A stretch of 64,000 bases of DNA from Psychromonas aquimarina ATCC BAA-1526. Its GTDB lineage: Bacteria; Pseudomonadota; Gammaproteobacteria; Enterobacterales; Psychromonadaceae. Below the pieces are notes generated by a model. The model worked only from the letters and a program-made list of their open reading frames with translations. It had not been told where the DNA came from and did not search any database. The stretch lies in the NCBI RefSeq assembly GCF_000428725.1, contig NZ_KE386793.1, forward strand, positions 128,014-192,013, given 5' to 3'. The translations under genes were made by a program, and so were the position numbers. Below, one piece after another: positions 18,585 through 28,273 of the stretch (position 1 is the stretch's first letter; each line of letters begins with the position of its first letter).

Positions 18585-20219
18585 ATGGATATGTTAAATA
18601 GATTTTCTATTAGCTCAAGGTTAGCTTTAATTGCCGTAATTACCCTGCTGGGTGTGTTATTAGTTACCGGGCAGTCATTATTAGAAATTAATGATGGTTT
18701 GTTAGCGGCTAAATCAAAACAGACCCAGAATATGGTGGATGCTGCACATGCTGTTATGAACGGCTATCATAAGCAGTTCAAAAATGGCGAGTTGAGTGAA
18801 GATGACGCCAAGGCTTTAGCTTTAAATGCAGTTAAAACGATGCGTTACGATAACGGCAACTACTTTTGGGTTAATGATTATTCACCAACGATTATTATGC
18901 ACCCGGTTAAGCCGCAGCTTGCCGGCAGAGATTTATCGGGTGTTAAAGACACTAACGGAAAACATTTATACCTGGAATTTGTGAGAGTGGCTAAAGAGAG
19001 CGGCTCAGGTCATGTTGACTATTTATGGGAAAAACCAGGTGCCGACGATCCCTTAGAAAAAATATCCTATGTCAAAGCTTTTAAGCCGTGGGGATGGATC
19101 ATAGGGACCGGCATATATGTTGATGATGTCAGGGACTCTACCTGGCAGCTTGCCGCCGATTTAGCTGTTTATGTGATACTGATTATTCTGTTTTTACTCG
19201 CAGGTTTATTTTTTATTGCCAAAAGTATTGTGGTACCGATCCGTTCAACGACTTCTGTACTGGAAGACTTATCAAAAGGAGAGGGAGATTTAACAGTACG
19301 CCTACCTGTTAATGGAGAAGATGAAGTTGCTAAACTTTCTTCCTCATTTAATGAGTTTGTAGAAAAAATTCATAATATTATTGTTTCTGTACAAAAATCT
19401 TCTGCAGAGGTGGAAATATCCGCATCTGAACTTCTGTCTAAATCTATGGAATCAGTCGCAAGTACCGAGCAGCAGAATGCTGAAACTGCGCAGATAGCCA
19501 CGGCTTCTAATGAGATGGTGAGTACTATTAATGAGATAGCACATAGCGCATCAACAGCTGCCGGACTAGCACAGGGAGCAAACAGTGAGGCGCTTGAAGG
19601 TAAAAAAGTAGTTACTGAATCTGCCAGTTCTGTGGAAAACCTGTCTACTGAAATTCAGTCTGCGAGTGCTGTGATTATAGAGCTGGACTCTGAGTGTAAT
19701 TCTATTGATTCGGTATTATCTGTGATTAAAGGCATTGCAGAGCAGACAAATTTACTGGCATTAAATGCAGCCATTGAAGCCGCCCGCGCCGGCGAGCAGG
19801 GCAGGGGGTTTGCTGTTGTTGCTGATGAAGTAAGGACCTTAGCAGGACGTACACAGGGCGCAACTCTGGAGATAAATGGAATCATCGAACAGCTGCAGAA
19901 TAAAGCACAAGAGGCGGTAAGTGCCATTGAAACGAGCGGCTCTATTGCTGTTATTGCAGTAGAGCAGGCTACAAAAGCAAGTGATTCTCTTGATGCTATC
20001 GCTGATTCTGTTAATTCCATTTCTGATGCCAATGATCATATTGCAACGGCTGCCGAAGAGCAGTCTGCAGTGACTAGAGAGATTGATGAAAGGGTTGTTG
20101 TTATTGCAGATTTAGCCAATGCCACCAATGAAATTGCATCTGATATTAACAGCGGTAGTGATACGCTGAAAAAATTAGGTCAAAATGTAAGCGAACTAAT
20201 GGCAACTTTTAAAGTTTAA
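18585..20219 (+). CDS. Methyl-accepting chemotaxis protein with single Cache sensor
   Basis: A 544-residue receptor. TM1 (about 11-29) precedes a periplasmic single-Cache domain of the sCache_2 type ([47 protein letters not shown]). TM2 (about 190-212), a HAMP segment ([21 protein letters not shown]) and the signalling domain follow, with the tip [20 protein letters not shown]. It ends in MATFKV without a CheR-tethering pentapeptide. Such Cache domains often bind small organic acids; the ligand is not predictable here. A CRP-like site upstream suggests catabolite control. Confidence 0.93.
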   Translation: MDMLNRFSISSRLALIAVITLLGVLLVTGQSLLEINDGLLAAKSKQTQNMVDAAHAVMNGYHKQFKNGELSEDDAKALALNAVKTMRYDNGNYFWVNDYSPTIIMHPVKPQLAGRDLSGVKDTNGKHLYLEFVRVAKESGSGHVDYLWEKPGADDPLEKISYVKAFKPWGWIIGTGIYVDDVRDSTWQLAADLAVYVILIILFLLAGLFFIAKSIVVPIRSTTSVLEDLSKGEGDLTVRLPVNGEDEVAKLSSSFNEFVEKIHNIIVSVQKSSAEVEISASELLSKSMESVASTEQQNAETAQIATASNEMVSTINEIAHSASTAAGLAQGANSEALEGKKVVTESASSVENLSTEIQSASAVIIELDSECNSIDSVLSVIKGIAEQTNLLALNAAIEAARAGEQGRGFAVVADEVRTLAGRTQGATLEINGIIEQLQNKAQEAVSAIETSGSIAVIAVEQATKASDSLDAIADSVNSISDANDHIATAAEEQSAVTREIDERVVVIADLANATNEIASDINSGSDTLKKLGQNVSELMATFKV

Positions 20220-20230
20220 TGTTTTATTAC

Positions 20231-20268
20231 GATGCGTCGGAAATTCGATTCCGGCGCATCGTTGTTTT
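20231..20268 (+). terminator. Intrinsic terminator of the chemoreceptor gene
   Basis: A 12-bp stem (GATGCGTCGGAA/TTCCGGCGCATC) with a short loop, followed by GTTGTTTT. Confidence 0.85.
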
Positions 20269-20502
20269 CCCTGCACGTTAAATAAGCAAAGCACTATTTG
20301 CAGTTAAGATCCCAAAGTTAAAATAAAAAAATCAGCATAACTTGCCAGATTTTAAAATATGTCTCATTTTATACTCATGTTGTGTCTTGCGCTGCCAGCC
20401 TGTTTAATGCCTGACAAAGCATTTTGAGGCGGCATGGGTATATAGTCAGCTTTCGTTTGCTATTTTATTATATAAAGTCTGCAGCTTTATTTTGGAGGTA
20501 AT

Positions 20503-20793
20503 GTGTTAACAGGTCATGATGATAGACGTGAATTCCGCCGTATGGCAATTGAAACTGGTGTAAAAATATTAAAAGGAACTTTTGAGCTGCAGGGGATTTG
20601 TAAAGATCTTAGCAGTACCGGCATGTCTATACAATTATCAGATCTGTGTTTAAAAGCTGGTGATGAAGTTGAAGTACAGCTTGGGACTGATGATCTTCGT
20701 TTTCCTCCTTTAAATGCAGAAGCCAAGGTGCTTAGAATCAGCGAAGAGGGAGATGTTTTTACTGCTGCTGTTGAATTTACTGTTATTAAATAA
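20503..20793 (+). CDS. PilZ-domain protein, probable c-di-GMP receptor
   Basis: A 96-residue protein that is one PilZ domain. It has the c-di-GMP-binding RRxxR-type segment (DDRREFRRM, residues 6-14) and the D-x-S-x-x-G motif (KDLSSTGMSI). Such proteins bind c-di-GMP and act on motility, pili or polysaccharide synthesis through partners. The start is a GTG four bases after GGAGG; the overlapping ATG at 20501 is out of frame. It is monocistronic with its own terminator. Confidence 0.9.
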   Translation: MLTGHDDRREFRRMAIETGVKILKGTFELQGICKDLSSTGMSIQLSDLCLKAGDEVEVQLGTDDLRFPPLNAEAKVLRISEEGDVFTAAVEFTVIK

Positions 20794-20800
20794 AATATAT

Positions 20801-20838
20801 AAAGATTAATACCGGGCAAGCTCAGTATTAATCTTTTT
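20801..20838 (+). terminator. Intrinsic terminator of the PilZ gene
   Basis: A 12-bp stem (AAAGATTAATAC/GTATTAATCTTT) followed by Ts. Confidence 0.85.
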
Positions 20839-21197
20839 ATCTACGCTGATATTTATCCTGCCGCCGCCCTGTTATTTATTCTAATCATAAAAAGTATTTT
20901 ACATTCCTATGGTTAGCGGTTTATATGCAATCTCGTTATTATCTTATATTTTACTGAGTTTATTTCTGCAGCGGATTATAGAGTATCCGAAACGTGGTTT
21001 TCAAATTGCTCAATAGATAGCAGAGGATGTCTGCAAAGCATATCAAAAGATGCTTAGCTGGGGCTTTACAGAATATCTTATCGAACCATAAATCTGTATG
21101 AAATAAAAAATATTTTTATAAAAAACAGGATTAACGCTCGCGATGGACAAACATAGGCTAAAATTATAGTGGGACGGGAAGATGTAAGGAGGATATT
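20839..21197. other. Intergenic region upstream of a small gene
   Basis: About 360 bases without a credible ORF. A loose promoter-like pair (TGGACA near 21143 and TATAGT near 21164, short spacer) lies just before the small gene. Otherwise nothing recognised. Confidence 0.35.
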
Positions 21198-21383
21198 ATG
21201 ATATTTCATAATAAAGCAGGTCAGGCGATGAACCTTGCTGATAATTTAACAATCAAAGAGTTATTGGAAATGGGTGTTGAGATTACCATTTCAGAAAAAG
21301 TCGATCCTATGCATGAATTATGGTTAGCTGATGAGCTAAAAGAAGACCCTGTAGAAGCTAAACATGGTAAACATGTCCACTAA
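21198..21383 (+). CDS. Small acidic protein of unknown function
   Basis: A 61-residue ORF that is probably real. It has a near-perfect ribosome site (AAGGAGG, 7 bases before the ATG) and a strong terminator right after the stop. The protein is soluble and acidic in its second half (DELKEDPVEAKH), with a predicted amphipathic segment NLTIKELLEMGVEITISEK and a His-rich end (KHGKHVH). I do not recognise a family. Monocistronic. Confidence 0.7.
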   Translation: MIFHNKAGQAMNLADNLTIKELLEMGVEITISEKVDPMHELWLADELKEDPVEAKHGKHVH

Positions 21384-21385
21384 AG

Positions 21386-21416
21386 GAAATCCCTCAGTTG
21401 TTACTGGGGGATTTTT
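21386..21416 (+). terminator. Intrinsic terminator of the small gene
   Basis: Stem AAATCCCTCAG/CTGGGGGATTT with a TTGTTA loop and following Ts, four bases after the stop. Confidence 0.88.
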
Positions 21417-21503
21417 GTACTGTTAACCCTTGCTGAATATATTGAATATTATCTGTTTAAAGATTACTCTGTTTATCTTGTCATTTGATTATGAAGGATT
21501 AAT

Positions 21504-22070
21504 ATGAAAATCTATGGTAGTTTCACCTCTCCCTTTGTACGCCACTGTCGCATCGTATTATTAGAAACGAATTTAAGCTGTGAGTTTGTTGAAACAGATG
21601 CGCAGCAAAGCGCACAATTATCACCTACCAAGAAAGTCCCTCTATTAATTGACGGCGATCTGACCCTGACGGATTCAAGTTCAATTCTTAAATACCTTAG
21701 AGAAAAAGCCGGATTTAGTTACCTTGCGGACATTAAAGACTTTGAATTGTTTAATATGATCAATACAGTGATGGATGCCTGCGTAAATATTTTCTTCTTA
21801 GAAAAGATGGATAATATTGGTTTAAATGACAGTAAGTACTTACAACGTCAAAACAGCCGTGTTTTGTCCGGTCTACAGGAATTAAACAGTGCTGTATCAG
21901 TAGGTAAATTACCACTTACAGACGGGGAAATCCGCCTTGCTTGTTTTCTTGACTGGGGGCTGTACCGTAAACGTATTGATTTATCTGAACTGGACAATCT
22001 TCAGCGCTTACTTGAACTGGCCGGAACTGATGAAATATTTAAACAGACAGCACCGCCGCTTAATCTTTAA
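21504..22070 (+). CDS. Glutathione S-transferase family protein
   Basis: The 188-residue protein has the thioredoxin-like GST N-terminal domain (MKIYGSFTSPFVRHCRIVL, KKVPLLIDGDLTLTDSSSIL, where the cis-Pro and the DSSSI glutathione-gamma-glutamyl contact are kept) and a helical C-terminal domain. Ser6-Phe7-Thr8-Ser9 stands where the catalytic Ser/Tyr/Cys usually lies. The substrate is unknown. It converges on the PPTase gene with 11 bases between their stops. Confidence 0.85.
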   Translation: MKIYGSFTSPFVRHCRIVLLETNLSCEFVETDAQQSAQLSPTKKVPLLIDGDLTLTDSSSILKYLREKAGFSYLADIKDFELFNMINTVMDACVNIFFLEKMDNIGLNDSKYLQRQNSRVLSGLQELNSAVSVGKLPLTDGEIRLACFLDWGLYRKRIDLSELDNLQRLLELAGTDEIFKQTAPPLNL

Positions 22071-22072
22071 AT

Positions 22073-22106
22073 CAGCAGAACTTAACCGGCTGGATTTATT
22101 CTGCTG
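22073..22106. terminator. Hairpin between convergent genes
   Basis: CAGCAGAA/TTCTGCTG with an 18-base loop, placed across the meeting point of the GST and PPTase genes. It lacks a T tract, so termination here is uncertain. Confidence 0.3.
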
Positions 22107-22900
22107 CTTCGTCCAACCTGAAATTCAGGTAAACAGTCTTCACCTTGAAAATGAGTTAACTGAAACTGTTTACTCTTGCTTCCACTGTTAATACATACTG
22201 CAACACAATGTTTTTGATCTGGGTAAGTTAAGCAGCTGTACCAGTCTTTTTCATTTTTAATCGGACTTTTCTGTGAAAATGACAGGGAGATATTACTGTT
22301 AAGTTTTCCTGTTTCAGGAGCAGTGATCTTAAAGCTGAAAGTGTCTAAGCCTTGACTGATACCAAGCCCGGTTGCTTTAACGAATGCTTCTTTTAATGTC
22401 CAGTATTCAAAAAAACGTCTGCGCTGCAGTGCGGGCGCAAGGTCTTTTAAACTTTGATACTCTTCAGCTGAAAAGTAACGTTTAGCAATGGCTTCAACAC
22501 TTATCCTGCGTGACAGATTCTCAACATCGCAGCCGATATCATGTCCCAGGCATACAGAGCAAACCAGTAGGTCATCGTTATGACTGAGGTTAAAACGCAG
22601 TGCAGGCGTAGTATTGTTTAATTCGGGTTTACCATGTTCAGAAATAGTGAATGACCAGTCTTGAGGTTTTATTTCTGCGTACTGAGATAAAACAAAACGT
22701 ACAAAAGCACGTGTGATCAGGGCGTTATGCTGTGCTTTCGGGGAGCGGTAACGCTGTACTTTTTCAATTTCAGACTGAGTCAGTACACTTTTTAAAGATT
22801 TTAATACTGTTAGATCAGTTATTTTCTGAGGTTGAATTCTCCACAAGTGGATATCGCCGCTTAATAAGGTTTTATTCGCAGAAGGGCTGTTAAAAGGCAA
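22082..22900 (-). CDS. 4'-phosphopantetheinyl transferase, Sfp type
   Basis: The enzyme transfers the phosphopantetheine arm of CoA to carrier domains. The 272-residue protein has the Sfp-type motifs: FNLSHNDDLLVCSVC, the Mg-binding GCDVENL, and FFEYWTLKEAFVKATGLGI (the W/K-E-A-x-x-K-x-x-G motif). Orphan enzymes of this type serve polyunsaturated-fatty-acid synthases (PfaE) in Psychromonas, Moritella and Shewanella relatives; no pfa or NRPS gene lies here, so that is a guess. The start is a TTG at 22900 with GGAAGAA unusually close. Confidence 0.9.
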   Translation of the reverse strand: MPFNSPSANKTLLSGDIHLWRIQPQKITDLTVLKSLKSVLTQSEIEKVQRYRSPKAQHNALITRAFVRFVLSQYAEIKPQDWSFTISEHGKPELNNTTPALRFNLSHNDDLLVCSVCLGHDIGCDVENLSRRISVEAIAKRYFSAEEYQSLKDLAPALQRRRFFEYWTLKEAFVKATGLGISQGLDTFSFKITAPETGKLNSNISLSFSQKSPIKNEKDWYSCLTYPDQKHCVAVCINSGSKSKQFQLTHFQGEDCLPEFQVGRSSRINPAG

Positions 22901-22957
22901 AATTCTTCCAGTGCTATGTTAAAAGGAGATCTGCATATTAGCAGGGAAAGCCGGATC

Positions 22958-22986
22958 AAAAAAGGGATAGTCAGGCTATCCCTTTT
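22958..22986 (-). terminator. Intrinsic terminator of the yeeX-like gene
   Basis: An 11-bp stem (AAAAGGGATAG/CTATCCCTTTT) with a 5-base loop and T-rich flanks, 19 bases beyond the minus-strand stop at 23005. Confidence 0.85.
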
Positions 22987-23004
22987 GTACTGCATAAAAT
23001 TAAT

Positions 23005-23307
23005 TTATTTTGCAGTATCGTGGATTTTAAATGCATTGATTTTTTTATTTATTTCACGGCGCTCTTTGGAAAGTTCAGCACCTTTGATGATGTGATCATC
23101 CACGCGGTCTTCGTAATCAGACTGCATGTTTCTGATAATATTTACGATATCTTCTTGTTTCATGTTCGGCGTAATGTAGTCAACCAGGTTAGCCAGCAGA
23201 TCAACACGTTTGCGGTTATCACGAACTTTTTGGTCGTTATCAAGAATTTCACGTTTTAGTTTATTTTTACGGCGAGTGTTTTTCACCAATTCAAGCACGT
23301 TACCCAT
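23005..23307 (-). CDS. YeeX-like DUF496 protein
   Basis: A 100-residue, highly charged, probably coiled-coil protein matching E. coli YeeX (DUF496/UPF0265): [28 protein letters not shown], then [20 protein letters not shown]. The function is not established. The frame is open from a GTG at 23316, but an AAAGG ribosome site sits 9 bases before the ATG at 23307, giving the usual MGNVLELV start. Confidence 0.9.
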   Translation of the reverse strand: MGNVLELVKNTRRKNKLKREILDNDQKVRDNRKRVDLLANLVDYITPNMKQEDIVNIIRNMQSDYEDRVDDHIIKGAELSKERREINKKINAFKIHDTAK

Positions 23308-23446
23308 TAAGTACACCTTTTATTTTATTATTCAAAGTATTTTAACATCGATGACGGAGTTGTTACCGTTATGAAATCAATAAAACTCTTCTTTCATTTA
23401 CAGACATTATACCTATTGTAACAGGCAAGCGCATAGTTATTTTTAA

Positions 23447-24100
23447 TTAAAGTTCTTTGAGGATTGTTTCAATAACGTCTTGAAGCGTCTCTGATTCTTG
23501 TGCGCCGGAAAGTAAGTATTGCTTATTAAAGATAAAGGCGGGTACTGCACGAACTTCATTCTGCTGCCAGAAATTTTGTTCATTACGTACGTTTTGTGCA
23601 AAACATTGAGACTGTAAAATTTTTTCTGCATCTGCTCTATTCAGTCCAATTTGTTCGGCAGCCTCAAGCAGTACATTTATATTACTGAGATCCTGCTGCC
23701 TTGTGAAATAGGCATCAAATAGTGCCAGTTTGAGTTCTGTCTGCTTGTTTTGAATTTTTGCCCAGTACAATAACTGATGAGCAAGAAAGGTATTAACAAT
23801 GCGCGAATCTTTGTGATAACAAAACTCAAAACCTAATCTATTGCCGATTTCAGTAATGTACTGACGATTTTGTATATTCTGCTCTTTGCTGACGCCGTAT
23901 TTCTCCTGAAGGTGGTAGTTTAAATTCTGCCCTTCAGGAGGCATCTCAGGGTTCAGCTCGAAAGGCTGCCAGTATACGTTGAAGTGCGCTTTCCCTGCCA
24001 TATTAAGCATTGCCTGTTCTAATTTTTTGTAACCAATAATACACCAGGGGCACATCACGTCCGATATGATATCAATGCGAATGAGTGGAAGCTGTGACAT
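23447..24100 (-). CDS. DsbA-family oxidoreductase (FrnE-like)
   Basis: A 217-residue thioredoxin-fold protein with active-site Cys17-Pro-Trp-Cys20 (DVMCPWCIIGYKKLEQA), an inserted helical domain, and the cis-Pro segment VRAVPAFIFNKQYLLSGAQ. It has no signal peptide, so unlike DsbA it should be cytoplasmic, as for FrnE-like and 2-hydroxychromene-2-carboxylate-isomerase-like proteins. The role is probably disulfide exchange. Confidence 0.88.
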   Translation of the reverse strand: MSQLPLIRIDIISDVMCPWCIIGYKKLEQAMLNMAGKAHFNVYWQPFELNPEMPPEGQNLNYHLQEKYGVSKEQNIQNRQYITEIGNRLGFEFCYHKDSRIVNTFLAHQLLYWAKIQNKQTELKLALFDAYFTRQQDLSNINVLLEAAEQIGLNRADAEKILQSQCFAQNVRNEQNFWQQNEVRAVPAFIFNKQYLLSGAQESETLQDVIETILKEL

Positions 24101-24648
24101 ATTTTTTCTCTTTACATACTGCAGTAATATCTGCGTGACTCATATAATTTTAGCATGTAATTACATAATGCTGATTTTTTAGCCGCAGGCAGATCAAAAA
24201 ATTTGATTTTGGGGAGTAACAGTCTGCTCTTAGCTTGAACGCCAGCGTAAAGTTTTTAATCTATGCCGGCATGTCCGGCAGGAAATTTTAGACATCACTG
24301 CATTTCTGCATGTAAAGTTTTGGTCACAAATATATAGTGCTAAAGCAGTTGAACTGCCTCTGCGAATTCACAAACAAAATAACGCCATAAGTTCTATTCC
24401 GGCGGACAATAATACAAATCTGTTTATCCAGTCACGCTTTGTAAGAATAGAAATGCAATCTGTTGAATTGAGCTCATTTTGCCTATATTGTGACTGCAAT
24501 TTTATTGTTTTTATAATTTCTGCACAGGCAGGCTCTATTTGATGCGGAATTTTTAAAGCAAGGGGATATCGGCTTTATAAATTATAGTGACCGAGCATTA
24601 TAAGTCATTGGATGATCTGTTGCCCTGTCATATAACGGGAGTGTAGAA
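24101..24648. other. Intergenic region between divergent oxidoreductase and acetyltransferase genes
   Basis: About 550 bases with no credible ORF. One short hairpin (TGCCGG/CCGGCA, 24264-24280) lacks a T tract. Otherwise AT-rich and unremarkable. Confidence 0.4.
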
Positions 24649-25065
24649 ATGAAAATTGAATACAGGGTAAATAAAGCAGTTTCAGAAAAACAATTTGTTG
24701 ATTTGTTAGATAATACTTCACTGGCAGAACGCAGGCCTGTTGGTAATTCTAAATACATTGCCGGCATGTTAAAGAACTCGAACTTAATAATTTCGGCCTG
24801 GGTGGAAGAGGAGCTGATTGGTATCGCACGGGCTATGACTGATTTTTATTACTGCTGTTACATATCAGATCTTGCTGTACATGAAAAAGCGCAGGATAGC
24901 GGCGTTGGTAAAGAACTGCTGCAGTTAACCACACAGCAGATTAATAAAGACTGTAAACTTATCTTATTGTCAGTCCCTCAGACGGAGGATTTTTATCCTC
25001 ATATGGGATTTGAAGTCCATGACCGCGCCTGGGTTTTATCTTCAGCAAAGCAGCTGAGAAACTAA
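24649..25065 (+). CDS. GNAT-family N-acetyltransferase
   Basis: A 138-residue acetyl-CoA-dependent acetyltransferase. The core beta strand ELIGIARAMTDF, the ISDLAVHEKAQDSGVGKELL segment (the acetyl-CoA pyrophosphate loop Q-x-x-G-x-G) and the FYPHMGFEVHDRAW end are typical of GNAT proteins. The acceptor is unknown. Good RBS (GGGAG). Confidence 0.9.
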   Translation: MKIEYRVNKAVSEKQFVDLLDNTSLAERRPVGNSKYIAGMLKNSNLIISAWVEEELIGIARAMTDFYYCCYISDLAVHEKAQDSGVGKELLQLTTQQINKDCKLILLSVPQTEDFYPHMGFEVHDRAWVLSSAKQLRN

Positions 25066-25080
25066 CCCGGCAAGTGTTTT

Positions 25081-25129
25081 GATAAACGAATTAATAAACC
25101 CGGCTTATTAATTCGTCTATCTGCTTTTT
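25081..25129 (+). terminator. Terminator of the acetyltransferase gene
   Basis: A 17-bp stem (25081-25097 with 25105-25121) followed by CTGCTTTTTAC. The hairpin overlaps the 3' end of the convergent methyltransferase gene by a few bases. Confidence 0.85.
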
Positions 25130-25629
25130 ACTTTTACTTTATTGTTATTATCTCTGCTTTGACGAATTAAAGCGTTATCGGTTACATGTGCTGCTGATTT
25201 TAACAGTCTGTCGTATAATACCACGTTGACTGCGGCTGCCAGGTTCATACAGCCGATTGTTGGAATATAAACAACAGCATCAGCCTGATTGATAAGCTTC
25301 TGACTAATGGTACCGTCCTCAGGGCCGAACAGGTAAAAAGCATTATCCGGGTGCTCAAATGCAGGTAAGGGGACAGCTCCTTCAACAAGATCAACGCATA
25401 CGACTTTAATATCATCGCTTTTACTTTCGAGCAGATTTTCCACTCCTATTAACGGCACCCTAGAGCTGATTTTTTTAGTATCAGTATTGAGTTTAACGGC
25501 GCGATCATAACGCTCTCCGGTATAGAATACCTTATCAGCCGCATAACAGCCGGCCGCCCGCATTACTGCGCCTACATTTGTTGCGCTTTTAGGATTAAGC
25601 AGCCCGATATGTACTTTTTTTTCTGGCAT
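25117..25629 (-). CDS. SpoU/TrmH-family RNA methyltransferase
   Basis: A 170-residue SPOUT enzyme using S-adenosylmethionine to methylate RNA ribose. All three SpoU motifs are present: NPKSATNVGAVMRAAGCY (motif 1), FYLFGPEDGTISQKL (motif 2) and IPTIGCMNLAAAVNVVLYD (motif 3). The size is like TrmL, but the body differs, so the target RNA is not assigned. The C-terminus is basic (NNNKVKVKSR). Confidence 0.88.
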   Translation of the reverse strand: MPEKKVHIGLLNPKSATNVGAVMRAAGCYAADKVFYTGERYDRAVKLNTDTKKISSRVPLIGVENLLESKSDDIKVVCVDLVEGAVPLPAFEHPDNAFYLFGPEDGTISQKLINQADAVVYIPTIGCMNLAAAVNVVLYDRLLKSAAHVTDNALIRQSRDNNNKVKVKSR

Positions 25630-25705
25630 TGATTACTTCTGTGTTTATTGTTGAGCATGAATATATCGACAATCTACCTGAAGATGCAGGGGGCAGCAAG
25701 CTGTG

Positions 25706-25732
25706 AAAAACAAACCCGGTTTATTGCCGGGT
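25706..25732 (-). terminator. Intrinsic terminator of the 628-residue chemoreceptor gene
   Basis: On the minus strand, ACCCGG/CCGGGT with a 7-base loop is followed by a TTTGTTTTT tract. Confidence 0.8.
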
Positions 25733-25789
25733 CTGTTTGTTCAAATTCCTGAACGCCCTGAATTGGTTAATTCAGAGCGGGATAGATTA

Positions 25790-27676
25790 TTAAATAACAA
25801 ATTGATCCACGTCTTTAATAATCTGGGTACCGATAGCAGATAATTGTTCGCTGGTTTTTACGGTTTCATTAGCGGCTTCATTGGTTACTTCTGTTGCATC
25901 GGAGATATTGGTGACATTACGGGCAATCTCTTCGGTTACATTAGTCTGCTCTTCTGACGCGGTGGCAATCTGAATATTCATTTCCGAAATGCGTGAGACT
26001 GACTCAGAAATTCGGCTAAGTGACTGACCTGCTTCACCGGCTTTCTGTACGCTGATATCACTTGTTTCACGGCTTTTCTTCATGGAATCAACGGCGCGCG
26101 CCGCACCGTTTTGTAAACTGGCAATCTTGGCATTTATCTCTTCGGTGCTGTCTTGTGTTTTACCGGCAAGGTTGCGTACTTCATCGGCAACCACTGCAAA
26201 ACCGCGCCCCTGTTCGCCGGCTCTAGCGGCTTCTATAGCCGCGTTTAAAGCAAGAAGATTAGTCTGATCTGCTATGCCTTTAATAACGTCTAATACGGTG
26301 CTGATATCTGTCACTTCAACTTCCAGTTCAGCAATTACCTGCTCAGCTTCACCAAGGTTATCCGCAAGCCCTTGAATGGAAGAGATTGCTTCATCAACCA
26401 CACGGTTAATCACCTGACCTTCACTGTCTGCGTCCTGGGCCGCTTCCGCCGCTCCCTGAGCATTAACCGCAATCTGACCGGCCGCTGCCGACATTTCGGC
26501 TACAGCCGTTGCAACCTGCTCTGTTTCCTGACGCTGCCTGCCCATTTCATATTTACTCTGGCTGGAAATGTCGTTCATCTGCGAGGCTATTACTGTCATT
26601 TCACCGGACTGACTTTTAAAGACTTTCATCATATTATGTATATTTGCGACAAAGGTATTAAAGTGCTCTGCTAATTTGCCAATTTCATCATTGCTTTTAA
26701 TATCAAGACGTTTAGTCAGATCGCCGTTACCTTCGGCGATATCGCGCATGGCAGACTGTAAACCGTGCAGTGGTTTGGTCAGCTGTACTAATAATAAGCT
26801 AAGTAAAACAACTGCAATTAATACAGAGACAGGGGTTAATAATAAAGAAAGGTTGCGGATCTCATCCATTGAGGAAAAGGCTTGTGCTTTATCAATCTCG
26901 ACGGCTAGATACCAGTTTACAGAGGGAACGCCTTTAATCGGGAAAAAACCAACCAGCTGAATACCTGTACTTGCTTCTACCTCAACTAATTCCGACTGAA
27001 TTTTAATATTTTTATTCGGGTAAACTTCACTAATGTTTTTATCACCGAGAGTTTTGTCTTTATGAACTAAAACTTTTCCATCACCGTCAATAAGATATAC
27101 ATGACCAGTTCCGGAAAAATCAACCAGCCCGAGTGTATTTACAATATAATCCAGAGATAAATCTCCGGCGGCCACACCTGAAAAGCTGCCGTTTATTTTA
27201 ATAGGCGCAGTTGCTGAAATTAACAGAGAACCTGATGTTGCATCAATGTAAGGAGCCGTGAAAGAAGCTGAGCCGAGTTGTTTCGTTTTGGTGTACCAGG
27301 GGCGAATACGGGGATCATAATCAGCTGGTAGTTTTTCATCGGGATTATCCATCACCATAGTACCGGCCTCATCGGCAACATATACATAGATAAAATTACC
27401 CGCCGTTTTAATCATGGATAACTTGGAACGGTCCATGGTTGAACTGATTTCCGTGGTACCTTCCGCAACAGCTTGAGTTGTCAGCAGCTTATCATTAAGC
27501 CAGTTAGCGATATTAGTTGAGGCGGTCTGCGCTGTTTCTTCAAGGTTACTCTGCAGGTTATTACGAGTGTGTTTCATCACCACCGCGTAGTTAATTACTG
27601 CTAATATAATTAACGCTGCAGCGAGGATGACACCCGACGCAAGAATAATCTTGCGGGAAAATCCTAAATTATTCAT
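25790..27676 (-). CDS. Methyl-accepting chemotaxis protein with double-Cache sensor
   Basis: A 628-residue receptor. TM1 (about 10-30) precedes a periplasmic dCache_1 domain ([59 protein letters not shown]). TM2 (about 278-300), HAMP ([21 protein letters not shown]) and the signalling domain with tip [20 protein letters not shown] follow. The RPWY-then-DA arrangement resembles dCache domains that bind amino acids (a Tyr/Arg/Trp/Tyr/Asp pocket), so amino-acid sensing is a fair guess. It ends in QFVI, with no tethering pentapeptide. Monocistronic. Confidence 0.93.
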   Translation of the reverse strand: MNNLGFSRKIILASGVILAAALIILAVINYAVVMKHTRNNLQSNLEETAQTASTNIANWLNDKLLTTQAVAEGTTEISSTMDRSKLSMIKTAGNFIYVYVADEAGTMVMDNPDEKLPADYDPRIRPWYTKTKQLGSASFTAPYIDATSGSLLISATAPIKINGSFSGVAAGDLSLDYIVNTLGLVDFSGTGHVYLIDGDGKVLVHKDKTLGDKNISEVYPNKNIKIQSELVEVEASTGIQLVGFFPIKGVPSVNWYLAVEIDKAQAFSSMDEIRNLSLLLTPVSVLIAVVLLSLLLVQLTKPLHGLQSAMRDIAEGNGDLTKRLDIKSNDEIGKLAEHFNTFVANIHNMMKVFKSQSGEMTVIASQMNDISSQSKYEMGRQRQETEQVATAVAEMSAAAGQIAVNAQGAAEAAQDADSEGQVINRVVDEAISSIQGLADNLGEAEQVIAELEVEVTDISTVLDVIKGIADQTNLLALNAAIEAARAGEQGRGFAVVADEVRNLAGKTQDSTEEINAKIASLQNGAARAVDSMKKSRETSDISVQKAGEAGQSLSRISESVSRISEMNIQIATASEEQTNVTEEIARNVTNISDATEVTNEAANETVKTSEQLSAIGTQIIKDVDQFVI

Positions 27677-28061
27677 AAAATCCCTTTATATTTGTAAGTT
27701 AAATCCATTTCTATAACTTGTAAAAGTATTAATTTATTATAGACGTAAAGCTGTTATTAGGCATTGTAGAGCTGTTTTTATTAATCAATGACTTAAAGGC
27801 GTTAATCAATAAATGTCAGCCTGACAGATACTCTAAAACCTAGCGGCTCTTGGGTAAAGTGCTCTAACATTAATTTTATATAATATATTCAGGTAGTTAC
27901 ATTGAAAGTGCCGCTGTATTAGTGTCTCTCCGCCATATTCTCTGTATTAATGTCACAGCTTGTTTAAATAAAAGCTGTAAATCAGCGCAATAATTGGCGA
28001 GACCGGAGCCGCGGTATTAGAATTTAAAGCAATAATCTGCATTTCCGACTCATTATGGGAA
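27677..28061. other. Intergenic region between a chemoreceptor and a repeat element
   Basis: About 385 bases of AT-rich DNA upstream of two divergent genes. It carries no ORF or hairpin that I would call. Confidence 0.4.
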
Positions 28062-28222
28062 ATACCATTCTGGATAAGTAAGTGGTCAATTCAGGTGTAG
28101 GAAAAATTAATCATACCAAGGCATGGGCTGCTGTAAGTGGTTGTTTCCTTTGTAAAACTTATAACGCAGAGATGGTTTATTTTAACCAGCATAAAAGATC
28201 AGATATATATCTAGAATGGTAT
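28062..28222 (+). repeat. 161-bp inverted-repeat (MITE-like) element, diverged copy
   Basis: The ends are near-perfect inverted repeats (ATACCATTCTGGATA left; right end reads ATACCATTCTAGATA on the opposite strand). The 161 bases align without a gap to the element at 48958-49118 and share the TAGGAAAAAT and TTTTAACCAGCAT-type blocks at the same offsets, but many bases differ. It lies across the start of the open frame of the HDOD gene. Confidence 0.7.
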
Positions 28223-28273
28223 AACTCTCTTCCGGCTGTTTATTACTGTGTAGTATCAATTAGGGCAAATGCA

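Noticed and set aside
19655..20032. Minus-strand ORF opposite a chemoreceptor signalling domain; similar ORFs lie opposite the other receptors
   Set aside because: These arise because the conserved receptor tip has few stop codons in the antisense frame. They have no start signals.
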